Origin: Armigeres subalbatus
Taxonomy: Eukaryota; Arthropoda; Insecta; Diptera; Culicidae
Assembly: GCF_024139115.2 (NCBI RefSeq)
Contig: NC_085140.1
Coordinates: forward strand, 105,598,988-105,662,987
Direction of reading: 5' to 3'
Length of the DNA: 64,000 nt
Numbering within the stretch: the stretch's first letter is position 1; every line of letters starts with the position of its first letter. Below the pieces are notes generated by a model. It had not been told where the DNA came from. It did no database searches and was given only the letters and a program-made list of their open reading frames with translations. Below are positions 1 to 12,500 of the stretch, piece after piece. The position numbers and the translations under genes were made by a program.

Positions 1-358
1 GGAATACAGGGATATACGGAAGAAAGCATCCACTTCAAATCAGCCTGGAAGGAAGAAGAACAAAGCACCGCCGCCACCAGCCATCAATGTGCAAAACTAC
101 CCCGCTCTTCGAGGCAACGTCAGAGACGCTGAACCACCAGTTTCGCCGAATTGGGTGAAGTTAAGAACCGCCTCTCGATCACGGCACGCCCAAACGGAAC
201 CGGTACAGTTGGACGAAGGTAACATTGAGGATCTACTGCCCGATAAATACAGTGTGGAAAAGCTAATAGAAATTTTCGATGAGATGGTCAACGCACTTCA
301 AAAATGTCAAAACAGACAAGAGCAGATCCGTACCCTGGATCGTTTTATCATCAGTTAA
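1..358 (+). pseudogene. C-terminal part of ORF1 (gag-like) of a Jockey-type LINE
   Basis: An open frame enters from the window edge and stops at 356-358. It carries a proline-rich stretch, the motif NYPALRGN and a C-terminal helix around DKYSVEKLIEIFDEMVNALQ, as in the end of Jockey-clade ORF1 nucleic-acid-binding proteins. The zinc knuckles would lie upstream, outside the window. The ORF2 endonuclease remnant follows directly, which is the normal order. The whole element is dead, because ORF2 is deleted and frameshifted. The clade assignment rests on pattern recognition only. Confidence 0.7.
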
Positions 359-1440
359 ACCCATCAAAATTCTACTATGGAATGCCCGCTCTCTGGTAGG
401 CAAACGCTAATCGAGTTTCTCAACTCAAACGACATTGACGTGGCCGCAAAAACAGAAACGCACCTCAAACCAAACGTAAACTATGGACTTCCCGATCACA
501 TCGTCATTCGTCTGAATCGGATATCTGGTCGCAAGGGTGGTGGCGTTGCCATTGCCGTTTGATAACGTCTGGCATGACGGGCTTGTCTATAAGCTTTATC
601 GCTACAATCTTCCAACACTGCCGTAATCTGAAAAAGTGACGTAATAGCCATTTTCCAAAAATGGTGTTAACGAGTAGTACTCATCGAACTCTTTAACAGA
701 AAAATGAAAAACATGCATGTTGTAGAATGGCGCATACGTCACTTTTTCAGATTACGGCAGAACATACCTGGTGAAAACTCTCCAAAGGGTTCACCTGAAT
801 GGAGTTTCGTCTGATCGTTTAGATATTTCCGCCGGAATCCCCCTGGGTAGTATTCTGGCGCCGGTGCTATACAATATATACACCTCCGACGTTCCACAGC
901 TCCCAGAGGACGGCAATCTTGATGAAAGGTAGACAAACACGGCGCACCACTCGTAAGTGACAATCGTTCCTGAACATCTTCACCACCTGGCTTGAGACAT
1001 GGCAGATTAAAGTCAATAATGCCAAAACGTCATATTTTTTTCGCACAAAAACTCGACGCGATTAGGCAATGGGATTGAGTGATCCAATGAAATTACGTAT
1101 CTGGGCATGCTGGTATACAAGAAGTTTTTGTTTAGGGCACATGTAGAAAATACTAAATCAAGGTATTCTCTTCTGATCAAAGTTCTGTATCCATTGATAA
1201 ACCGCAAATCTAGACTTTCCAGAAAAAAAAACAAAAATGCGATCTATAAAAGTGTAACTATTCCGGTACTCAGGTATGCAGCCCCAGTATGGCAAATATG
1301 TGCGAAAACTCATAAGAAGAAACTTCAGTTCAGGTAATCCAAAATAAAATCCTAAAAATGATCCTAAACCTCTCTTGGCACACAAGCACGGCAGAAGCTC
1401 ATAGGTTAGGCGAGTTTGAACTACTCAGAAGACGCACCTG
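359..1440 (+). pseudogene. Decayed Jockey-type LINE ORF2 (endonuclease and reverse transcriptase remnants)
   Basis: The start of an apurinic-type endonuclease is readable at 365-560 (about one frameshift in; motifs NDIDVAAKTETHL and SGRKGGGVAIAV). Near 562 the sequence jumps directly into the reverse transcriptase, so roughly 1 kb is missing. RT motifs are then readable across frames: HDGLVYKLYRYNLP before the MITE, AGIPLGSILAPVLYNIYTSD at about 835-890, RYLGMLVYKK at about 1095, and VLRYAAPVWQICAKTHKKKL at about 1267. The YADD segment is destroyed near 905-960. Many stops and frameshifts make this a fossil. The 3' end is uncertain, since 1441-1620 is not recognisable. Confidence 0.75.
618..760. 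mobile_element. 143-bp MITE with 26-bp perfect terminal inverted repeats
   Basis: The ends are perfect inverted repeats (618-643 and 735-760) that begin CTGCCGTAATCTGAAAAAG. The 4-bp AACA occurs at 614-617 and again at 761-764. Removing the MITE and one AACA restores the Jockey RT frame through a Leu-Pro-Thr-Tyr-Leu segment. The superfamily is not assigned. A related single end lies at 45085-45110. Confidence 0.85.
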
Positions 1441-1748
1441 ATTGCACCGTTCTGGCGTATGCTACCTCCGCTCCTATCCGGAAAGTCACAAAGGTTGGAA
1501 CAAGTTACCTAAAATTGTTTTTGAGATTGAGTTGTTGTGACGCAAATCCCAGACACGTGAGAAACTGGATACAAATGGCAAAGGCCGAACATATGTTGCG
1601 GTTCAGAGGATCGTATGACTAGTAAAACTAAAGAATCTGGTATCCTTCTGCATCATTTATTGTAATTGCGTCATTTGTAAAATCTTCTCTAGTCTAGCCT
1701 AGTTGTTTATTACAAATATGGACAATTACAATTACATCATTTTAAGCT
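1441..1748. other. Gap between the LINE remnant and the stop codon of gene B
   Basis: This holds the presumed 3' UTR of gene B (minus strand) and unrecognised sequence that may be the degraded 3' part of the LINE. A short frame at 1416-1622 has no recognisable similarity. Confidence 0.4.
1706..1711 (-). promoter_or_regulatory. Probable polyadenylation signal AATAAA of gene B
   Basis: TTTATT on the plus strand reads AATAAA on the minus strand, about 40 bp after the stop codon at 1749-1751. Position and orientation fit a short 3' UTR. Confidence 0.5.
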
Positions 1749-3586
1749 CTATTGTGTCTTCCTTTTGTCAGCTTGGGTAACGAGCTTACCCCTTAAAAAT
1801 GCAACTAAAGGCTGCTCTATGAATAAAAATATAAGGAAAGCAAGTGCAAACGACACCACCGTCGTAATGCCGAAACGCACTATGTTCGTGACGTAGTCTA
1901 CGGTTCCGTTCGGATCGTCTCGGCAGTACAGCACCTTGATGACACTGTAGTGAACGATGAAGACTATGTAGCACAGCTTCCCCAGATAGCTGAACACCGG
2001 TTTGTTGAAAAGCGAGCGGATACTACCCGCGGGACGAGCGATTCCCTCAACGAAACATACGGAGACGAACAGCGGAATGTAGATTCGAGTGATTGCGTTC
2101 ATCAGAGCCGTCCAAATGGACGAACGGTCATACGGTGCGTTGTATACTACGAAGGATGTTGCTATAACAGCTACCACCAGGCTCGACGATAGGAATCGAA
2201 TGATTTTGTATAACTGAAATTGGGTGCGATAAAATTATTCCCTTGATCTATTGATATGCGGATTTTGAAGAAGAGATGCATACCGTAGTGTCACGAAGAT
2301 CAGGGCCACCATTGCTGATGGTAACGTACATATGTCCAGCTGTAATTCCACAGAGGTATGACCAAATGTTCGTGTATCCTGGTATGTAGAGCACAAGCAT
2401 CCATCGGAACAACGGAATTCCGTAAAGCATGTCTCTGTAGAAAAGGAATACACAAATTAGGTTAATTGTTGTCCTCTAACGGAACTGAAAAATGACTTAC
2501 CCAAGTCCTAGCCGAAATATCGGATCCAAAGCATACGCGTGAGAAATGAAAACTAGGATTGAAACAGCTGACAAGCTAACGATGGCCACCATCTTCGGGA
2601 AAGCATCTGGGAACCGCCACATTAGCGTTAAAAATCCAAGAGCAGCCACAAACACCTGCATGTCAGCACCCAAGTACCATGTGTGAATCATGCAGAAACT
2701 ATCTCGGATCGGAAAATTGTTGGTAAATATCAAATTAGTCCACCAAAACTCCCGACATGGCTGACTGTGCATTTTCAGGGTATGATAGGCCATTGGACCG
2801 TTATTCATGGTTCCGTACAGCGAAGCAGTGAACAGCATCCATAGTACGTACGTCGGCATCAACCGAATCAATCGTTTCAGCAATTTGTTTCGCAGAAATG
2901 ACCATCTGAAGGATTCTTCTTTGCCCGCTTCCGGAAGGAAATAGACCGCCACCAGCAGACCGCTTATGGTGAGGAAGATCTGGACGTAAGTTGGCGACAT
3001 GATGTTTATGAACTTTCCAAATAACGATATCTCGAGGAGCTTCTCCGGATTGGAAGTCGGCAGCATGATCACTTCATACCAGGTGTGCATGAATACGATG
3101 ATAAGACAGACCACAACTCGGACACCCTCGATGTACCGGAAGTCCTGATAGGTCTTAGTGGTCGGGATGTCCAGGAAGGTGCGCCAAGATCGTTGTATGG
3201 CGAACGCTTCAACCAGTCCCGGCTCTGAAATAGAGATGCAGATTGAAATTTGTTCTCAATATTGTAGGAATATGGGATGGGGATCTTTACCGGTAGAATT
3301 GAGAGATTCAGCTGTTCTGTTCGTGAGGGTTGCATACCCTGTCAGAACGATTGAGGTAATACAAATACCTAGAAAGAGCATTGCTACCCAATCTGAAATG
3401 ATAAAAAAGAGTGTAACTGATTGACCATGGTTGTATCGATGTCGATATCTTACCACTGGTTTGTTCTTCATTCGATTCACAATACTGCACTTCAATGGTT
3501 CCAGTTTTGTTGAAATGGTATTGCAGCCGGTTGATAAGACAGGCTTTGGTGAGGTTTCCATACCGATGTTTCAAATCTCCTTGATT
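1749..3586 (-). CDS. Gene B, exons 3-7: end of the NRF domain and the acyltransferase-3 domain
   Basis: Exon 3 (3454-3586) carries the last two NRF cysteines (KACLIN and VQYCESNE). Exon 4 (3291-3392) holds the first membrane helix (WVAMLFLGICITSIVL). Exon 5 (2501-3224) carries the core motifs: RYIEGVRVVVCLIIVFMHTW with the family's conserved His at about residue 236, FLTISGLLVAVYF, RLIRLMPTYVLWMLF, the WWTNLIFTNNF signature and HTWYLGADMQVF at about 370. Exons 6 and 7 add the remaining helices, ending in a Lys/Arg-rich cytosolic tail. Junction codons are intact: exon 3/4 G|AT gives Asp, exon 4/5 G|AG gives Glu, exon 5/6 GG|A gives Gly. Donors are GTAAG, GTAAA, GTAAGT and GTATGC. About ten helices are expected for the family. 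Confidence 0.9.
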
Positions 3587-6500
3587 CTATGAAAGAAAAA
3601 GATTTTGAATAATGATTAAAGTGGGATTAAAAAACGATTGATAGTAAAGTAGTTCGAGGATGATAAGAAAATTATTTTGAGTTTTTAGTGGAACGCCTTT
3701 ACTTGTCATAAGACGTGTTTGTACAATTCCATTTAATTCCACCACTTGATTGTACCTTTGACAGAAACGTATTTCGATCTCAACAGTAAGGCCGTCTTTA
3801 GTCGAGCCAATTACGAGACACTGAAGACGGTCTTACTATTGAGGTCGAAATACGTATCTGTCAAATGTACAATCAAGTGGAGGATTTGAATGGAATGGTA
3901 AAAACTCATCTTATGACAAGGTGAGTTCGACGATATTCTCATACTTCTTCTTCTATACTGCCTAATGGCATATCTGCCCCATATGAATAGGAAACCCAGT
4001 AAAAATGTGACAAATATGCGATTACATGCAGTGTAAATACCAGTAACTGTTCTGCATTTCCTGCGAATAATTGTTTCGAATTCCCAAATTCTTCTAAGTA
4101 CCACCAGAAAGTATGATGAATTGTTAAAGGATATTTTAAATTTTCACCAAATTATTTCTCTGAATTTTCGTGAGAAATTCTTCCTTATTTCTTTCTGCAT
4201 TTCTACGAAAAATTCTACGTTTCCGTGGAAAATTCTACAGAATTCAAGTGAAAAATTCTTCTGGAATTTTAAGAGTGCGCATTTGCTCGTGTTTTCATTC
4301 GAAATAATTTGTTCTAATAATTATAAATCTCTTTCAGGATTCCTATAATGAATTCGATAGATGAAGTTGAAATCCATCATGAAAAAAGGAACCCTAGTGC
4401 TACCCTAGTGTTTGATGAACAAAATTCACGACTTAGGCATTAATTAATAGTGTGACCACGGACTCCATATTGTTGACTGAAGTGAAGAGTTCATCAGATG
4501 ATGAGCAGAGCTTGAGAGGGAGAAAAAATTAATGAACAAGGGGAACGAGGGATTGAGTGAGTTGCTAAAAGGAGTACACGGACAGATAAATCAACCCAAA
4601 GTTTGAGTTTAATATACGCACTGATGAGAATAACGCACAAAAAATTTACCCAAATTTGGGTAGTTTTCCCTTTCTTTCCCATGATTGCTATCAAAACTAG
4701 AGCAAGATGCAAACACCTCACCGAGGTTGCTCAGCCCAATAACCCAAATTTGAGTAAATTCAATATTCTCTATTTTGGGTTGATCAAGGTCCGCTTTGGA
4801 TAAATTAAACTCAGCTTTGGGTAAATTGTTTACATGGGGTTAAAGGCAAACTACCTAGTGCCAGAAAAGTCATTTTACTCAAATTTGGGTTATTGTCCCA
4901 AACTACGGTTTTGAGTGCAAACAACCCACTTTTGGGTAGTTTTGGTTTTCAGTGTAGTTAATCAATTAGTGACGAAGTAAGCGTGGGAAGCCGTGAGCGA
5001 CTGATTGGGTGAGTGAGCAAATGAATAAGAGTTTTGATGTTCTCCGTGGTGAAAACTTTCTCCAACGAAATCATTTTGTTTACACTGTTATGCATCTTTT
5101 ACGCGAATTTTCATATAAGTTTTCCTAGTGCGATTTTTGCCTTTTTTTTAAATATCGAAAACCCCATCAAAACCATGAAAAATCGTTTTTCGAGTTTTCG
5201 CGGTTTTTGGAATTCATGTGGTTTTGATTTACATGGAACGTATCTCTCGTGTAAAACCTACTTCAGTGAACTTTTTTATTCAGTTAAATAATTTTAAGCT
5301 TAATGTCTCAGCACTTTGAGTTTTCATCTTATTATTTTATATTCTTATTTGGAGTCATTCACAAATCACAACCTTCCTAGACGCCCTTCAGCATCTTTTC
5401 AAATAATAACAGAAAAACTTGTATTGTTTAGGATTTATAAAATTAATTTAAAATTAAAGTTGTGAATAATCGACAGTCACAGATACATCCCTTCCAGTCG
5501 TTATAAATTATGAGTCGTTTTACCCCATTCTCCCCAAGCATAATATGGCTGATTAAAATCTCGTAAATATGATTTTGTTTACTAATTTTATTTGTTGATT
5601 ATATATTACATGCATTCATCTCTTAGAGTTAGACTGTTCCGTGTTCTCTTAACACTGTCATCCTTATTTGTTATTGTTGTATCCGCATTAGCGGAATTTC
5701 ACTTTAGAAAGTAAATGTAGCTATACTGTGAACTCATGAATACCTATATTATAATTCATTCCGATCCGAAGTTCCAATACGGATGTATGTGTGCTTGGTG
5801 ATCTCTATAAATGAAGAAATATACGTTGATAGCTCACTCGATTTCAGACAGAGCTCAGAAACAGTTGTGTGTTATCTTATAACTACACAGAAATAAATCA
5901 TGAAAAGTAAACAGCGCGTAAAACTTGAGATGCGGAAATTTACACTATTCTACTCGGAAATGGACCTCTTCCTAACAAGTTTGCTTACAACTTGCAAGCA
6001 ATATTGACGATTCACGTCAAATATTGTATACATTTAGGCTAAATCACGCGTGGAATTAAGCTAATAATGGTGTTCCATTTATGTGCATCATCTTTAGCGT
6101 AAATTTCAGTGGATTTTTTTATCTGTGTATCCTACAAGTATCACTACCTTATCAATCACGGTGAGGGTTTCTGATAAATTAGTGGACGGTATTAGGGTTG
6201 ATTCTTTGAACAAGAAAGTGGCGACGAGACAAATACGTTAATTATAGCGCGTGTTTTAGATACTTGGTTTTAGATTTAGACAAAGTGGTGATTAGCACTT
6301 GTGCAGATTTTGATGCAAGTTTCAACCGTTTTAACCGAAAAGCACAATACAGAATACAGTGTGGTAAAAGCCAGAAAAGTAGTTCGGCGAAATTATGATC
6401 AATAAAACGCGTGATTTTTAATCCCCCAAGGAGCCATATTAGGACGCCAAATTACTCTTTGTTGAGGTCGACAATAAATTATCAAGTGATCTACCGGTGA

Positions 6501-9500
6501 TGTATGAATAGTCTATTGTAATACGCCCAGTGGCTGAAGACATTTTTAATTGCTCCTTTATTGATTAAGTACACGTGATTCGCTAAATTAGCGTGATTCG
6601 CTAAAGATCAAGCGAAAATGTTTGATACATATAAAATGTTTTAGGTGTAATCTCCACAACCAGGACCCAGCATCGACACAAATTTGAATGAGCTAATGAA
6701 CCGAATGACGACCAACGATCTAGGAAGCGACGATGAAGACGACAACAACGAGTCAGGTGAATTTTCGTGCATGTTAGTGACGTCAATAAACAGAATAAGT
6801 GAGTCATACTTGATTGGAATCTATGACAAAAGGTCGAAAGACAAAAGGTCGAAGGACAAAAGGTCGAATGGACAAAAGGTCTAAGGGACAAAAGGTCGAC
6901 GGGACAAAATGTCGAAAGGACAAAAGGTCGAAATTACAAAAATGGTTAAAATTGAAAAGCCATAGTATTGAGAACAATACAAATGAAAACTATGATGTAA
7001 GTACCGTCTTCTCGGGTGACACTTGGCCAAATAAGGGTCAGGTTGGCCCATGTTTTCGACAAATTCAGCTCAAGGAAAATGTAATATAAGATACCTTATT
7101 GAGCGATTCAGATAGCCGACCTACAGACTGTTCGTGAGAACGATGGCCCAATCTTGACTTAAACCCACAACCTCTAATTTCTACACAAAACTCTACCACC
7201 AATATGCAACATGCATAGGCACATTAATTCATTTATTTAGTTTACATCTAAACAGAAACCACTGAATTAACAATTTGGCGCCACAATACACGAGTTAATA
7301 ATTCGAGAACACTGAGTTCTTTTTAAAAAACTTAAACGTCTAACTATCTTCACTGTTCACAACCAACTGATTTATTATCATCAACTTAACTACATTACAT
7401 GTATGCTGAGTCTGCACTGCCTTGGTAGTTACAGGTTCGATGATCGTTCGCCTGGTTCTGCTGATGCGCCTCGATGTTGCCAACTCCAAAATGCTGACAC
7501 CGATGGGAACGTCGATTGAATTCCAAGTCCAGTCGGCAACGACGTTAGTTCACGGTTCGAGGCCGCATCTCTCCACCCTCGAATGCACCCCACGCTCGCC
7601 AAGTCGTTTTACACCTGGTCTGCCCACCTCGCTCGCTGTGCTCCACGCCGTCTCGTACCTGCCGGATGGGAAGCGAACACCATCTTTGCAGGGTAGTTGT
7701 CCGAAATTCTTGCAACATGCCCTGCCCATCGTACCCTTCCGACTTTAGCTGCCTTCTGGATACTGGGTTCGCCGTAGAGCTGGGCTAGCTCGTGGTTCAT
7801 TCTTCGCCGCCACACACCTAGAGATGTCGTAAAATCTCGATTAATCGATTGGTAACTAATCGATTACTCTCGATTATTGGCGATTATTGAATCGATTCAT
7901 CGTTGAGTATTGAATCGATTCATCGTTGAGTTCAAAATTAATCGATTATCACAACGATTAATCGATTAATCGAAGTAATCGATAATTTGCGACATCTCTA
8001 CACACACCGTCTTTTTATACACCGCCAAAGGTCCTATGCACCTATCTCTCGAATACTCCGAGTGCTTGCATATGCACTGGAACAGTAATGCAGGATCATT
8101 CATGCGTGTACCATGAGAGATATTTTTTCGGTAATGTTGTACAAAATACAACATCACGCATGTTTGAGTGTTAATTAAACTGATTCGTACGGTTAAATCA
8201 CCGAATAATGTGCATAATATAAACTGTTATGTACGGCTTAAGGCCAGTCTTTGTGTACATGCTTCAGTGTTTATTTCTTATTTAAAACCAACCCGATCAG
8301 GAATCTATAACAAAATTATAACTCAATTCTATCAATGGTTGTTATTTAAAACAACGTGTGCTATAATTAGATAATTCGATAAAAATGTGTCTTCGGCCAG
8401 TTTTATTTCATATCAAAATTATAACAACTTTAGTTATGTATGTTTACACAAAATAATTGCCTACATTTTTTGATATTGGAAAAAAAAGCGGAGGTAATCA
8501 CCTCCAGTATAACTTGAATCAATGTTCGATGACAAAGTTAATTGCCTACATTATGGATGGAAATGCGGCGTTGTAGCGTACCACATTTTTATACGTGATG
8601 TAGGCAATTACCATAAAAGTATATTTTCATATCAACGGAAAGTATATAATCATATCAACGGACCTCATTCCGTGCCGATAGTTCGAACGAGCCAGACGTG
8701 TGTGCTGTGTCTCATCGCGGATTGTGTTCGGTAGTGCGAGTCTATTGTGTGGTGCCTACCTACGGATCCAAGGCGATCGCTGTCGGCGAGTGAAGTAGCT
8801 GCTTCTGGCGACGCCAGTGAAGCAGGCTATTGTTACTGCTGCTACCTACAGCAGCAGGGGCAGATAAGTAGAAACGTTTTTATTGTTCTCCCATCTGCTT
8901 GATTCGGAGTGGGGCTGATAGAATAAATAAAATTAGTTTTTTTTTAAGTTTTTTTTCTGATTAGCTATTAGTCTTAAGTTAGTAGTAACATAAGCAAAAT
9001 CATCCTTCCACCTTGCGGGGTGAGAATGGAGACAGAGACTGTGGAAGGCAATGGGCCTCCAAAAGATGCAGGGCGCACACGATTGTACCATGCGGCTTCG
9101 CCTGGGCCTTGGGTTGTTTACTTTCGGCAGAAAGTGAAGAGCCTAGATTTTCTGGGCATAAAACGAGATTTGACGCGTCGTTTTACGAAGCTTGAATTCA
9201 GCCAAATCAACAGGAACAAACTACGCATCACCGCACCTACATACCAGGTGGCGAATGAAATTGCTGGCAACAGGGCGTACAATGTTGAATATTTAGTTTA
9301 TGTGCCCTCGCGGGAGGTCGAGATAGAAGGCGTAATCAACGCAGCGAGCTTGACTTGCAAGGATGTGCTTGCAGGGAAAGGTCGCCTAAAGAACGCCCTG
9401 CAATCTACCGTGGATATTCTGGACTGCAAGGAATTGCATTCAGCAGCCACGGTAGATGGCAAAAAAATTTATTCCAAGTCAGGCTCGCTTCGGGTGACAT

Positions 9501-12500
9501 TCGCCGGTTCGATGCTTCCAAAGTATGTCGATATAGAAAATATGTTGTTTCCGGTGCGTCTTTTTGTGCCAAGGGTATTTAATTGTACCAACTGCAAACA
9601 ACTTGGTCACACTGCCGAGTTTTGTGACAACAAACCACGTTGTGGCAAATGCTCAGAAAGACATCAGGAGGAGTTCTGCCAGCAACAAGCAACAAAATGT
9701 GCTTATTGCGGTTTGAACCCTCCCATGGTTTGCAAGAATGCCCGGTGTACAAAAGCGCACCCAAAAAGTGAAGCGCTCGTTGGTACAGCGCTCCAAGCAG
9801 TCGTATGCGGAAATGGTTAGGTCGCAAGACACATCCGCCTCAGCCACAGCATCGACTGCTATTTCAGCCACCGTTCGTGTAAGTGATTATTATGATTCCA
9901 TATCAATTGACGAATTGGACTCTGACGCAGCCGATATGGATGATTCTGCGGAGGTACACGTGCCCGAAAAGAGGAAGCAACCGTCTTCCCCGGGATCGCG
10001 CCGTAAGAGAACAAAAGTCATCCATAAAAGCTTGCCAAAATCAGAAGGTAATGGGGGTTTATTTAAAATCCCGAAGCAATCTGTCCCTACTGCTTCTTTT
10101 GATCCTAGTTGCAGTAAGACATTCCCGCCATTGCCTAAATCCGATGTTTCGAAGAAACATCCGGCTAGGAGAATCAACGAAAGAAAAAACAAATTCGCAC
10201 TTCTAGAAAAGTATTCCGTCCACGCGATCATTGATCTCCTTTAAGGACCTCGTGGATCGTTTTTTGACCTTGTTCAATATTCCGAATTCATTGAGGCCAA
10301 TCATTGACCTCTTTATTCCAACAGTTGAAAGTTATCTGAAGCAATTGACTGTTTCATGGCCCTTCTTGCAGAAATTGTATCTTTCGATGGATAATACGGC
10401 AAACACCGAAGATACAATCACTGTGCTGCAGTGGAACTGTCACAGTCTGAAAAATAAATTAGACGTGTTCAAGTTTTTGATTCGCAATTCCGATTGCGAT
10501 ATATTTACACTCTGTGAAACATGGCTTTCTTCTGAAGATGAAATCAACTTCCACGATTTTAATATTATTCGCCAAGATCGGGATGATCATTATGGTGGCG
10601 TTCTTTTGGGGATCAAAAATGCTACTCCTTCTACAGAATTCCCATTCCGACTGTTCCCGGCTTAGAAATCGTCGCATGCCAAGTAAATGTGAAGAATAAA
10701 GATCTTTGCATAGCTTCAGTGTACATTCCTCCAAATGCCTCTATTAATCGTCGACATTTTTGGAGCGCAGTCTCCCTCCTATCATCTCCAGTATTGATAT
10801 TGGGTGATATGAACGCACATGGTATTGGATGGGGCGAAACGTATGACGATTATAGAGCGCCTATTTTCTATGATTTGTGTGACGATTTCAATTTGAATAT
10901 TTTGAACACTGGTGAAGTAACTCGAATAGGACCAAATGGTCAACAAAGCCGTATTGATCTGTCTTTATGTTCAAATTCACTATCATTAGATTGCACGTGG
11001 AAGGTAATTCAAGATCCCCATGGTAGTGATCATATGCCGATAGTTACCACAATTAAAAGTAGCTATCAACAATCTGAGCCAGTTAATGTTCCTTTCGACC
11101 TCACGAAAACATTGACTGGCCAAAATTTGCATCGGCGGTAAAATTGGTATTGAATCAACTGATACTCTTCCACCGTTGGATGAATATCGATTCCTTACTG
11201 AGTTGATTAAAAAAAGCGCACTAGAAGCTCAGAACCGACGCGTTCCAAGTACACCTGTCATAAGACGACCAGCCACTCCTGGATGGGGTGATGAATGTAC
11301 TAAGTTGTATTCTGAGAAATCTGATGCCTTCAAGGCCTTCCGTAAACACGGAAGGTCCGAGCTTTTTGAAGAGTATTTGAGGCTCGAAAGAAAACTCAAA
11401 AATCTTCTCAAGGCAAAAAAACGTAGCTACTGGCGACGTTTTGTCGAGGGACTATCACGAGAATCCTCAATGACAACACTTTGGAAAACGGCCCGCAACA
11501 TGCGAAACCGCATTTCCACCAACGAGAGTGAAGAATACTCCAATCGATGGATATTCAACTTCGCAAAAATGGTCTGTCCAGATTCCGTACCAGCAGAACC
11601 GCTATTTCGAGAATCAGTCACTGATCCCGGTTCTTTGGGTGGACCATTCTCAATGCTGGAACTTTCTATGTCTCTTCTTTCATCGAATAACTCTGCTCCG
11701 GGATGCGATAACATCAAATTCAATCTTCTTAAAAACCTCCCAGATATCGCAAAAAGACGATTACTTGACCTGTACAACTGTTTCATGGAGTACAACATTG
11801 TGCCACCTGAATGGCGACAGGTTAAAGTAATAGCTATTCAAAAGCCTGGGAAACCAGCGTCTAATCACAATTCATACCGACCGATTGCCATGCTATCATG
11901 CATGAGAAAATTATTGGAGAAAATGATCCTTTCAAGAGTCGACCATTGGGTCGAAGAAAATGCATTGCTTTCAAATACTCAATTTGGATTTAGGAAAGGA
12001 AAGGAACAAACGATTGTCTAGCGTTGCTTTCTTCAGATATACAACTGGCCTTTGCGCACAAGGAGCAATTGGCTTCAGTATTCTTGGACATTAAGGGCGC
12101 TTTTGATTCAGTTTCCATAGAAGTACTGTCAGGCAATCTGCACAGTAGTGGATTACCCGTTATTTTGAATAATTTCTTGTACAATTTGTTGTCAGAAAAA
12201 CAAATGAACTTCACACTCGGCACTCTGACAACTTCCAGAAATAGCTACATGGGCCTTCCCCAAGGTTCGTGTTTAAGTCCCTTGCTTTATAATTTCTATG
12301 TTAAAGATATTGACAATTGTTTGGAAGGACAATGCACGCTCAGACAACTTGCAGATGATGCCGTGGTCTCTCTAAGAGGTCCATGTGCAGCTGTCTTGCA
12401 AGGACCATTGCAAAGTACCCTAGATAATCTGACTGTTTGGGCCAGACATTTAGGGATCGAGTTTCACCGCAAAAAACTCAGTTGGTTGTGTTTACTAAGA

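Noticed and set aside
5630..6230. A confident LTR annotation
   Set aside because: Only one candidate LTR is seen and no matching copy follows the gypsy pol remnant, so it is kept as a low-confidence feature only.
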